Shown here in pieces: positions 17,836 to 25,906 of a stretch of 64,000 nucleotides of DNA. The notes beneath the pieces are model-generated. The model made no database searches. It was not told the origin of the DNA and worked only from the letters and a program-made list of their open reading frames with translations. The stretch lies in assembly GCF_044542075.1 (NCBI RefSeq), contig NZ_JBITTU010000004.1, forward strand, positions 248,001-312,000, in the 5' to 3' direction. A program made the translations under genes and the position numbers. How positions within the stretch are numbered: position 1 is the stretch's first letter; each line of letters starts with the position of its first letter. Source of the stretch: Leeuwenhoekiella sp044542075. GTDB lineage: Bacteria > Bacteroidota > Bacteroidia > Flavobacteriales > Flavobacteriaceae.

Positions 17836-19656
17836 ATGTATAATAAAATATCTCTGCTTCTCATCTGCTGTATGCTGTTGCTCAGTAATTCCTGTAAAAA
17901 GGAAACCACGACTGAAGCATTAGAACAACGTATAGACTGGTCTGCAGCTCACAACTTTTATCTCGATCACATAACCCTATCCCTAAACTATCTTGATAGT
18001 TTACAGTTAGTAGAATCGTCAGATATAAAAGCTAAAACCTATTTTATTAAAGCACGGGAAGCCTTTAAACAGGCAGAGCCTTTTGCGTCCTATTTAAGTC
18101 CCGAAGTGGGGCACCAGGCAAACGGTCCTGCATTACCCAGACTTACCGATGATACCCAGAAAGTATTGCAGCCCATAGGCTTTCAAAAGTTAGAAGAATC
18201 TATTTACGAAGGTGGCGTAAGTGAAGCGCAATACACAGAAGAAGTGCAGCTTACTAAAGGATTACTTTCGGTGTTAAAAGCAAGTATAGAAAAACGAGAT
18301 TTAAATGCGCAGCGGTTTTTTATTGCGACACACCAGCAATTGATGCGAATTTTAAGTTTTGGGATTACCGGTTTTGATACGCCTGTAAGCGAACTGGGAT
18401 TAAATGAAACGCAGATTTCTTTAAACAGTCTTGTACAAGTTTATGAATTGAGTTTGCAAAATATGGTACAAACCGTAGATGCTGAGCTCGATAAGAAGTT
18501 TAAAAATGAAGTAGCGAGTGCCGTTGCTTTTATAGAAAAGAATAAAGATTTTGCAAGTTTTGACCGATATACGTTTTTACGAGATTATTTTAATCCCATT
18601 ACCCGCAGTTGGGTTGGCATACGCCAGGTTTCTGATATTTGGGAACCTGTAAAAAATAAACCCTTCAATTTTAATGCGCCCACTTTTTTTGAAAGCGACG
18701 CGTTTAATGTAGATTTTTTTAGACAGGCAACAAACAGTAATCCTACGCAGCAACAAATAGATTTAGGAGCACGGTTGTTTTTTGATAAGAAAGTTTCTAA
18801 AGGCGCGACTATGGCTTGTGCAACCTGCCACATACCCGAGAACGCGTATGCAGATGGTTTAAAGCTCAACTTTTCTAATGCAGGTGCATTTTTAAAAAGA
18901 AATACCCCCACGCTTATAAATTCAATTTTTCAGCAGGGCTTTTTCTGGGATGGTCGCGCCCCTGATATGATGTCTCAAATCTCGGGCGTGTTTACTAATG
19001 ATGCTGAGTTTGATAGTGCGGTGCACGAGTTTTCAGACGCTATCTTAAAAGATTCGTCTTATGTAGACGCTTTTAAGGAAGTTTTTGGCGATCGTAAATG
19101 GACGAATGATGAGGTAATTAAATCCCTTTCAGCATACATTTCAACCTTAAATTCGTTTGATTCTAAATTTGATAAAAATATGCGTGGTGAAGAAACTACA
19201 TTCACTTCCGCAGAAAAACAAGGGATGAATTTGTTTATGGGAAAAGCACTTTGTGCAACCTGCCACTTTATGCCGCTTACCGGAGGCACTGTACCACCCT
19301 TTTTTACAGAAACCGAAAAAGAAGTTATCGGAGTTCCTAAAACTGCAGCGAATAAAACTTTAGACACAGATACCGGTTTTTATTTTATGTATGAAGAACC
19401 TATGCAATTTGGTATGTTTAAAACACCCACTGTGCGCAATGCTGCCGTAACAGCACCATACATGCACAATGGTGTTTATGAAACACTCGCACAGGTAATG
19501 GATTTCTATAATAAAGGAGGAGGAGCCGGTCTTGGGTTTGACCTACCGCACCAGACTTTACCCTTTGATAATTTACAGTTAACCGAAGATGAACTGCAAT
19601 CGCTGGTGGCTTTCGTAGAGACGTTAACCGCGATACCTGCACTTCAAAAAGAGTAG
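17836..19656 (+). CDS. Di-haem cytochrome c peroxidase (MauG family) with imelysin-like N-terminal half
   Basis: A 606-residue lipoprotein (CMLLLSNSC lipobox). The C-terminal half (about 300-600) is a bacterial di-haem peroxidase with two haem motifs, CATCH at about 328-332 and 473-477, plus MYEEPMQFGMFKTPTVRN and YMHNGVYETLAQVMDFYN, both conserved in the family. It would reduce hydrogen peroxide or oxidise a partner outside the cytoplasm. The N-terminal half (25-290) is all helical. PIGFQKLEESIYEG recalls the G-x-H-x-x-E motif of imelysin peptidase-like proteins, but with Gln for His. Such fusions are known in flavobacteria next to PhoX-like genes. The partner and substrate are unknown. Confidence 0.88.
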   Translation: MYNKISLLLICCMLLLSNSCKKETTTEALEQRIDWSAAHNFYLDHITLSLNYLDSLQLVESSDIKAKTYFIKAREAFKQAEPFASYLSPEVGHQANGPALPRLTDDTQKVLQPIGFQKLEESIYEGGVSEAQYTEEVQLTKGLLSVLKASIEKRDLNAQRFFIATHQQLMRILSFGITGFDTPVSELGLNETQISLNSLVQVYELSLQNMVQTVDAELDKKFKNEVASAVAFIEKNKDFASFDRYTFLRDYFNPITRSWVGIRQVSDIWEPVKNKPFNFNAPTFFESDAFNVDFFRQATNSNPTQQQIDLGARLFFDKKVSKGATMACATCHIPENAYADGLKLNFSNAGAFLKRNTPTLINSIFQQGFFWDGRAPDMMSQISGVFTNDAEFDSAVHEFSDAILKDSSYVDAFKEVFGDRKWTNDEVIKSLSAYISTLNSFDSKFDKNMRGEETTFTSAEKQGMNLFMGKALCATCHFMPLTGGTVPPFFTETEKEVIGVPKTAANKTLDTDTGFYFMYEEPMQFGMFKTPTVRNAAVTAPYMHNGVYETLAQVMDFYNKGGGAGLGFDLPHQTLPFDNLQLTEDELQSLVAFVETLTAIPALQKE

Positions 19657-19688
19657 TTTTAACCCACTTAAAAATTCTTGAAAATTAG

Positions 19689-19709
19689 CAGCAACTTAAC
19701 AAGTTGCTG
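19689..19709. repeat. Inverted repeat, weak terminator or operator next to the promoter of the 19728 gene
   Basis: CAGCAACTT and AAGTTGCTG are perfect 9-bp arms around AAC. The sequence follows the peroxidase stop by 32 bp and is followed by TTTAACTTT, so it could end that transcript. It also lies 3 bp from the TAACTTTG element at 19712-19719. Confidence 0.5.
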
Positions 19710-19711
19710 TT

Positions 19712-19719
19712 TAACTTTG
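19712..19719 (+). promoter_or_regulatory. -7 element TAACTTTG, possibly giving a nearly leaderless mRNA
   Basis: TAACTTTG matches TAnnTTTG and ends 8 bp before the ATG at 19728, so transcription should start within a few bases of the start codon. No TTG stands at 17-23 bp upstream, where the inverted repeat lies. Confidence 0.4.
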
Positions 19720-19727
19720 TACTCGTA

Positions 19728-20096
19728 ATGAATACATTTTTGAAGGCTTTCTTTATTACCATGTTGCTGTTTTGTACAGCACAGGCGAGTTATGGGTTTT
19801 CAGGAGATGATGATTCTGCCATTACGGTACCGGCAGACAAACACCGTACTCAGCTTACAAATAACAATGATCAGGCGCTGGTTATTGAGCATATTGTTTT
19901 AGGTATTCCTGAAATTGCTTCTCGCACTCAGGAAGAGTCTTTAACCGAAAATTTTTCCTCACCCGGGTTAACTCTAGAGGTTGCAAATACAGCTTCAGAA
20001 AATGACTTTGATCGCGATTACTTAAACTACGCTATCACTATTTGTCCTGCGTTGAGCGGACTCGTGATGATATTTCCTTTTCATCTTTTTCCCTAG
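19728..20096 (+). CDS. Small exported hypothetical protein with a hydrophobic C-terminus
   Basis: About 122 residues when started at MNTFLKAFFITMLLF (ATG 19728). A signal peptide (cleavage near C-T-A-Q-A-S) precedes a polar middle (FSGDDDSAITVPADKHRTQL). The last 20 residues (SGLVMIFPFHLFP at the end) are hydrophobic and could anchor it in a membrane. No family is recognised. It lies alone between the peroxidase and the 20202 gene, with 105 bp to the latter. Frame and codon use look real, but the evidence is modest. Confidence 0.55.
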   Translation: MNTFLKAFFITMLLFCTAQASYGFSGDDDSAITVPADKHRTQLTNNNDQALVIEHIVLGIPEIASRTQEESLTENFSSPGLTLEVANTASENDFDRDYLNYAITICPALSGLVMIFPFHLFP

Positions 20097-20201
20097 TATT
20101 TAACTGCTTATTAGAATTTGTGAGTGTACCTAATGGGTATGACTCCAACACCTGATGCTTTGCATCAAAAAAATCCTATAAAAACAGTTTAAATAGTAAG
20201 T

Positions 20202-20708
20202 ATGAAAGTAGATATGATTTTAGTTTTTACCATTGTAGTTGGCCTGGTAGCAGTTCCTTATGCATTGTTTATAATTTTTGGATCAGGAAATTCAAAGAAA
20301 GTTGCCAATCAGATTAAAGAGGAAGCTAAACACCACAACCTAAATATTAACCAGCAGGAAAAATGGTCGTCTCGCCATATTGCTTTAGACAGTGTAGCTA
20401 ACAAGTTACTTTTTGCAAGAACTGAAAACAAAGAGTTAATTTTTAAGCACGTAGATTTGAATAGCATTAGTCGCGTTGCGATACTTGAGCACGTAGAGTC
20501 TAAACGTATAGACGGAAAAACCCACAGTACATTAGAAAAGCTTTCTTTAGAATTTATTTCTGCAGAACACGCGCAGCCGGTTGTTTTAAATTTTTACAAT
20601 TCTGAAACTGACGCAACTCAAAATTATGAGGTTGCTCGTGCTACAAAGTGGAAAACCCTAATTGAAAACCAATTAAATCTGGGCTTAAAAAAAGCCAAAG
20701 CAGCCTAA
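20202..20708 (+). CDS. Hypothetical membrane-anchored protein
   Basis: A 168-residue protein with one N-terminal transmembrane helix (MILVFTIVVGLVAVPYALFIIF), a basic stretch, then a soluble domain of about 130 residues. That domain has strands (LLFARTENKELIFKHVDL, LEKLSLEFISAE) and an amphipathic C-terminal helix (TKWKTLIENQLNLGLKKAKAA). The layout looks like a cytoplasmic PH-like or bPH domain tethered to the membrane, which is a guess. It is a single gene closed by the hairpin at 20733-20768. Confidence 0.75.
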   Translation: MKVDMILVFTIVVGLVAVPYALFIIFGSGNSKKVANQIKEEAKHHNLNINQQEKWSSRHIALDSVANKLLFARTENKELIFKHVDLNSISRVAILEHVESKRIDGKTHSTLEKLSLEFISAEHAQPVVLNFYNSETDATQNYEVARATKWKTLIENQLNLGLKKAKAA

Positions 20709-20732
20709 TACAAAATAAGTTTGGTTAGTGAG

Positions 20733-20768
20733 AAAAGCCCTGAGCGTTTGAATGTTCAGGGCTTTTTT
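20733..20768. terminator. Terminator between convergent genes
   Basis: AAAAGCCCTGA and TCAGGGCTTTT are perfect 11-bp arms followed by TT on the plus strand and preceded by a short A run. It separates the 20202 gene (plus) from the thioesterase gene (minus). Confidence 0.88.
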
Positions 20769-20793
20769 AATGTTTTTTTAAGTAGTGCGCTTA

Positions 20794-21180
20794 TTAATCG
20801 AGTCTGTTTTTGACATATTCAATTTCAGTTTTGCCGTGAGGTTGAGCATTACCATCTTCATCAAGACCTACCATAACAATTTTGTCAATTGTGATTATAG
20901 TCTCGCGTGTCATTTTATTACGTACTTCGCATTTAAGCGTAATGGAAGCGGTACCAAATTTTACGGGTTCGAGACCTATCTCAATAATATCTCCCTCGCG
21001 GGCACTCGCTTTAAAATCTATTTCACTAATGTATTTGGTAACAGTTCTGGGATTCTCTAATTGAATAATGGCATATAAAGCAGCCTCTTCATCAATCCAT
21101 TCTAAAAGCCTGCCTCCAAAAAGTGAGCGATTGGGGTTTAAATCCTGGGGTTTGATCCATTTTCGGGTGTGAAAATTCAT
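20794..21180 (-). CDS. Acyl-CoA thioesterase (YciA-like, hotdog fold)
   Basis: A 128-residue hotdog-fold protein. NRSLFGGRLLEWIDEEAALYA holds the conserved Asn/Asp and Gly-Gly region with the active-site Asp, and KYISEIDFKASAREGDIIEIG is the second conserved block. It hydrolyses acyl-CoA thioesters in the cytosol, typically forming a hexamer. The short C-terminal tail is charged. It is a single gene, convergent with the 20202 gene and 124 bp from sbcC. Confidence 0.9.
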   Translation of the reverse strand: MNFHTRKWIKPQDLNPNRSLFGGRLLEWIDEEAALYAIIQLENPRTVTKYISEIDFKASAREGDIIEIGLEPVKFGTASITLKCEVRNKMTRETIITIDKIVMVGLDEDGNAQPHGKTEIEYVKNRLD

Positions 21181-21304
21181 AAATTTTACATTTCAGATTC
21201 GTTGATAAAGCTAATAAAAATCAAGCTTTTAATGCTAACGTAAGTTTTGAATCATTTATAGTATCATAATCAATTTAGATGCAATGTTACGTGCAAGTCA
21301 AATT

Positions 21305-24300
21305 TTAAACAACCGTTAGTGTACTGTAACCTTGTCCGTTTTGAGTGAGTTGTATTTGTGTAGCGATACGTTCTTTTAAACTGTCAACGTGACTAATGAC
21401 GCCAATCATCTTAGACGATTCTGCCTGTAGCACTTCGAGTGTATCTAAAGTCTGGTCTAAAGTCTCGGGATCGAGTGTGCCAAAACCTTCATCAATAAAC
21501 AAACTATTGATTTCTATATTCCGCGAAGCGAGATCAGATAAAGCTAACGCTAGCGCAAGACTTAGAATAAAAGTCTCTCCGCCACTTAGCGTTTTAATAG
21601 ACCTGCGTTGCCCGCCCATATGCTCGTCTATCGCTACCAGACTGTCGTCTTCATCGCCTGTGGGTTGATCTATACGATAACGATCTGTAAGCTGTAGCAG
21701 GCGTTTGTTTGCTAAGGTTAATAATTGCTGTAAGGTAAGATCCTGTGCAAAATTATTAAACTTATTCCCGGTAGCATCCCCGATGAGGTCAAACAGTACC
21801 TGCCAATGTTTTGATCGTTCCAGCTCATTTTCTATCTGATTGCGCAATTGGGCGATGAACTCCAGGTTTTGTTTTTGATTTTTAAGAATTCGGGAGAGTT
21901 CATTCCCGGTGTTTTCATTGATCGTTAGGGCTTCGTTTTTTTGAGCTTGCTCCTCCTGAAGTTTTTCTAAAGAAACGGCGCCGGTAGTTTCTTTTAAAAT
22001 TTTGATTTCATCGGAGAGTTTACGTTGCAGGGTTTTAAGACGTACCAGACTACTTTGCAACTGTTGCAATTCGCTCGTCCAGGTTTGTGCTACCGAAGCG
22101 TTCAAACGCTGCTCTAGGGCATCCTCTATAGAAGCATATCCTTTTTGCTGCAGATTGCTGAGTAGGGAAGTGGTAAGGGTTTTTAGACGCTCTGTAATTT
22201 CTGCAGAAGTTTGTTTCGCAATTTTCAAGAGCTGCTGCTGCTGGCTTATGCTTTGTTCATTAAGATTCCAGGTGGTTTCAATAATACTGATTTGACTTTC
22301 GAAATTCGGGATTTCACCAGAATAGAGCTGTTGTATTGCAGCCGTATTCTTTTTACCCTGATCAATAAGTGTATTCAGAGTTTCAATTTGTTTTTTTAAA
22401 GTTTGAAGCAGGGTCAGCTCATCTTGTAGTTTTTTGGCAAGAGCCAAATCGTCTACCTGCTTTTCTAAACGCGTCTCCTGGGATGAAAACGAATAGTTTT
22501 CTACCACATCGTACATTCCTTTGAAACGTGTATCAAATTCACGTTGGGCGGTTTCCAATTGGGTGTTTAATTCTTCAATTTGCCGATTCAAAACCGAAGT
22601 TTGCTGGGTAAACTGCTTTAGTTCTGCTTGTTTTTCAATGTGTTCTTTTTGCAGGTTTTTAAGCTCTTGCTCAAGCTGTTCTACAGCAGATTTCAGTCCG
22701 TTTTCCTGCTCCGGAAGGTGTGTAGCAAATGGATGTTTTAAAGAGCCACACAAGGGACATGGAACATCAGGCTTGAGTTCATTGCGGTAATCGTCGAGCT
22801 GTTTTTGAAGGTTCTCAACTTCCAGCGTTTTTTGCCTGGCAAGCAGTTGAACTTCCTTGAGCTCTAGTTGCTGTGTAATTTTTTCAATCGTTTCCGGTAA
22901 TCCTTTTTGTTGGCCGGTGATAGTTTCTAGTTCTGCCGTTTTTTTAGTGCATTCGGTTTTTAGATTGCTAAGCAGAATGTTTGCTTTTTCTGCAAGTCGC
23001 AGTTGGCGTAGTTGTTCCTGAGTTGCCGTTTGCAGGGTTTCTATAGAATGCTTTTGAAAATCAAATTGCTGGGCTACGTTTTTGTAGTGTGTATTTTTAA
23101 GCGCTTGCTTCTCGTTGAGTTCGCTCTGAAAGGCTTCAGTTTTAGAAGCTTTTGCAATGAAATTTAAAGGGACGGCGACGCTGTCGATGTGCTTTACACT
23201 GTTAGTATATGTAGCACCAATGGTACTGCGTTCTGCGATGAGTTGACGCACTTCACGTTTATAATTCTCCAGCTTTTGAGCGAAATTGGCTGGTGAAACT
23301 TCTAACCTAAAACTTGTAGCAATTTCTTGCTTTAGTGTTTCGCGTTGGGTAGTTGCTTGCTGTATGGCTTCGGTTGCAGCAGTGATTTCTTTAGCTTTTT
23401 CTGCTGCTTTTTCGCGAAGCGTTAACCAGCGGTTTAATTCTTCAGCAAACAGTTGTAGTTCCTGATGGCTTCTAAGCTTACTGCCTTTTTCCTCTTCAAA
23501 TTTTTGATGCTGTTCTTCCGCTTCGCGTAATTGTTTTTGGGTTTTAATGTGTTCGTTTTCCTGTTTTTTCAGTTCGGTTTTTAACTTGATTTCGTTGCTT
23601 AGGGCATCAAGCTCTTTCTTTAATTTTGTCCGTTCTGACGCTATTTTTTCAGCTTCCTGTTGCTTTTCAGCATAAACAGTTTCTTCAAGTAGTTGTTCTT
23701 TGTAGATTTCTATTTTGGCCCGTTTTAAGTCTAATTCTTTGGCCCGCTCTTTATGTTTTAGATATACTTCCATACCTATTCTTCGGTAGATTTCGGTACC
23801 GGTTATTTTTTCTAAAAGAGCGCCACGTTCTTTTTTCGGCACCTGTAAAAATTTGGCAAATTCGCCCTGTGCCAATACCACACTTTTGATAAACTGATCG
23901 TAATTCAAACCGATTAATTCTTCATTTTTTGCCGGAACATCAGACTTTTTCAAATCGAGAATAGCTTCAGTTTCCACACTAGAAATCTCCATATGGTAGT
24001 CTCGTAAATTGCCGTTACGGTTTGTTGATATAGACCAGGTAGAAGCAAACACTCCTTCTTTACACCGGTAGGTAATTTGTGCATAAGCTTCGGTCTGGTT
24101 GCGGGTTAAAATCGCTCCTTTTTTAAGAATTTCGCCCGTACTCATCTTGCCAAGTCTTGGCACATGATTAAATAACGCCAGAGAAATCACATCAAGAATC
24201 GTTGTTTTTCCGCTACCGGTAGGACCGGTAATCGCAAATAAACTGTTCTGTAAAAAAGGTTCTTTAGTGAAATCGATATGATGCTCACCGCGTAGCGAGT

Positions 24301-24337
24301 TGATATTTTGAAAGTCTATTTTTAATATTTTCATCAA
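21305..24337 (-). CDS. sbcC: Exonuclease subunit SbcC
   Basis: A 1010-residue SMC-like ATPase. Walker A is GPTGSGKTTILDVIS near the N-terminus, then long coiled coils with a zinc-hook motif CPLCGSLKHP in the middle, the ABC signature LSGGETFILSLALA and Walker B SLFIDEGFGTLDPE at the end. With SbcD it forms the Mre11/Rad50-type nuclease that opens DNA hairpins and processes protein-blocked ends. It lies 58 bp downstream of sbcD on the same strand, an operon. The first ATG (24337) or the second (24334) could be used. Confidence 0.97.
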   Translation of the reverse strand: MMKILKIDFQNINSLRGEHHIDFTKEPFLQNSLFAITGPTGSGKTTILDVISLALFNHVPRLGKMSTGEILKKGAILTRNQTEAYAQITYRCKEGVFASTWSISTNRNGNLRDYHMEISSVETEAILDLKKSDVPAKNEELIGLNYDQFIKSVVLAQGEFAKFLQVPKKERGALLEKITGTEIYRRIGMEVYLKHKERAKELDLKRAKIEIYKEQLLEETVYAEKQQEAEKIASERTKLKKELDALSNEIKLKTELKKQENEHIKTQKQLREAEEQHQKFEEEKGSKLRSHQELQLFAEELNRWLTLREKAAEKAKEITAATEAIQQATTQRETLKQEIATSFRLEVSPANFAQKLENYKREVRQLIAERSTIGATYTNSVKHIDSVAVPLNFIAKASKTEAFQSELNEKQALKNTHYKNVAQQFDFQKHSIETLQTATQEQLRQLRLAEKANILLSNLKTECTKKTAELETITGQQKGLPETIEKITQQLELKEVQLLARQKTLEVENLQKQLDDYRNELKPDVPCPLCGSLKHPFATHLPEQENGLKSAVEQLEQELKNLQKEHIEKQAELKQFTQQTSVLNRQIEELNTQLETAQREFDTRFKGMYDVVENYSFSSQETRLEKQVDDLALAKKLQDELTLLQTLKKQIETLNTLIDQGKKNTAAIQQLYSGEIPNFESQISIIETTWNLNEQSISQQQQLLKIAKQTSAEITERLKTLTTSLLSNLQQKGYASIEDALEQRLNASVAQTWTSELQQLQSSLVRLKTLQRKLSDEIKILKETTGAVSLEKLQEEQAQKNEALTINENTGNELSRILKNQKQNLEFIAQLRNQIENELERSKHWQVLFDLIGDATGNKFNNFAQDLTLQQLLTLANKRLLQLTDRYRIDQPTGDEDDSLVAIDEHMGGQRRSIKTLSGGETFILSLALALALSDLASRNIEINSLFIDEGFGTLDPETLDQTLDTLEVLQAESSKMIGVISHVDSLKERIATQIQLTQNGQGYSTLTVV

Positions 24338-24395
24338 TTAAAAATTGAAAGTGACCTGAGGTCAATAGTATTTTTGTTTGAATGGCAAAGTGCTC

Positions 24396-25613
24396 TTATG
24401 CGTGATCTAACATATGTATTTGCTCTACAATCTCCTGAAAGGCCTGCGTTACTTGTGCTTTAGTTTCTGCATCATAACTGTGTTGCTCCAGCATTTTTTC
24501 AAAAACCTCCTGAGGTTTTAAATCTTCGAGATGTTGATGCGTGGCAAAAAGTTGCCCCGTTTCTTTTAGTCGGTTTTTAAAGGTAGCACGGTGTTTTACA
24601 ATCTCGAGTTGAGGTTCTTCAAACGAAGTCACCAGATCATCCAGTTGGTTGATGAGGTTTGCATCAAAATTCTCTTCCAGGAGTTCGACTTCTATAAGAT
24701 TTATTAAATCGCCTTCAGCAGTTAAGTTGCTAAGTTTGGCTTTGATTTCGTCTAAAGATCCGCTTACTTTATTCAGTTTCCGAAACGCAGGAATGCCAAT
24801 ACTTGTGGGTTCAAAACCGGTTGCGGTATCTAAAACCAATACACGTTTTTCATCTTTGCGCTCGCTAAAGGAAAGCGGAAGTGGAGACCCGCTGTAAAAA
24901 GTAGGAATCGCTGCTGTCACGCGCTGTGGTTTGTGAATGTGACCCAAGGCGACGTAATTGAAATAATCCCCAAACTGACTTGCCTGAAATGCCGCTTGAT
25001 TACCGATCTGTATATCGCGTTCGCTGTCTGAACTCTCAATACCTGCAGCATACAAATGTCCCATTGCTACCGCGGGTAGACCAGGAAAATTTTGTTTACA
25101 AAGTACTTCTGCCTGTGTAAATGTAGCTTCAATACCTTTGCGAATAGCCTCAATACGATTATCATACACCACACCTTCTTCAGCAGAACGAATGTCACTT
25201 TCTCGTAAAAATGGAATTGCCGCCACTACGAGTTCGAGTTCACCTTGCTTATTGTTAACCGGAATCAAACAGTCTGATAGTTCCTGAGGCATCCCGCCTA
25301 TAATGTACACATTAAGTGCTTCCAGAATTTCACGAGGTGCATCGAGCATACTGGGCGAATCGTGATTGCCGCCGGTGATGATGATTTTACAGTTAAGCTG
25401 ACTTAGTTTTTTAAGCGCCAGATAATACTGCCGGCGCGCCTCTGCTGAAGGGTTTGCCAAATCAAACACATCGCCTGAAATCAACAACAGTTCTATTTTT
25501 TCATCACGCATAATACCTGTGAGCCAGTTTATAAACAGCTCAAAATCTGCGTGTAAATAGTGCTTGTGTAGTTTTTTACCGATATGCCAATCGGCAGTAT
25601 GCAAAATTTTCAT
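24396..25613 (-). CDS. sbcD: Exonuclease subunit SbcD
   Basis: A 405-residue calcineurin-like metallophosphoesterase. Its metal motifs are ILHTADWHIGKK (residues 3-14), LLISGDVFDLANPSA, ITGGNHDSPSML, VAMGHLYAAG and VALGHIHKPQ. It is the nuclease partner of SbcC, acting on double-strand ends and hairpins in the cytosol. It is the first gene of the sbcDC operon. The 293-bp gap upstream (25614-25906) contains only the small REP-like hairpin at 25726-25746. Confidence 0.97.
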   Translation of the reverse strand: MKILHTADWHIGKKLHKHYLHADFELFINWLTGIMRDEKIELLLISGDVFDLANPSAEARRQYYLALKKLSQLNCKIIITGGNHDSPSMLDAPREILEALNVYIIGGMPQELSDCLIPVNNKQGELELVVAAIPFLRESDIRSAEEGVVYDNRIEAIRKGIEATFTQAEVLCKQNFPGLPAVAMGHLYAAGIESSDSERDIQIGNQAAFQASQFGDYFNYVALGHIHKPQRVTAAIPTFYSGSPLPLSFSERKDEKRVLVLDTATGFEPTSIGIPAFRKLNKVSGSLDEIKAKLSNLTAEGDLINLIEVELLEENFDANLINQLDDLVTSFEEPQLEIVKHRATFKNRLKETGQLFATHQHLEDLKPQEVFEKMLEQHSYDAETKAQVTQAFQEIVEQIHMLDHA

Positions 25614-25725
25614 GATTCTGATTTTTGTAACGTAGGAGGAAAGTCGAAGTTACGAAAATTAGAAAGTAGATCGGGTTGAAGTTAGAATGTGAAAGTTAAA
25701 AAGTTAATGTTAGAACGTATTCGTC

Positions 25726-25746
25726 ACCCTGAACTTTTTTCAGGGT
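25726..25746. repeat. REP-like hairpin repeat
   Basis: ACCCTGAA and TTCAGGGT flank a short T-rich loop inside CGTCACCCTGAACTTTTTTC. Hairpins very like this are scattered between genes in many flavobacterial genomes, from general knowledge. Only one copy is seen in the window, between sbcD and the repeat-protein gene. Confidence 0.5.
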
Positions 25747-25906
25747 CACATTAGCTTTATAAAGGTGAATTAGCGTGAGATAACTGAAAGTAATATTTTG
25801 ATAATTTTTATTTAAAAGAGTCAACTACAGAAGAACTTAAAATGTATTTTTATTGCTTGCCCTGCGGTCTCAAATAGTTATCAAAAATTAGTTAGTCCTA
25901 TAAAAT

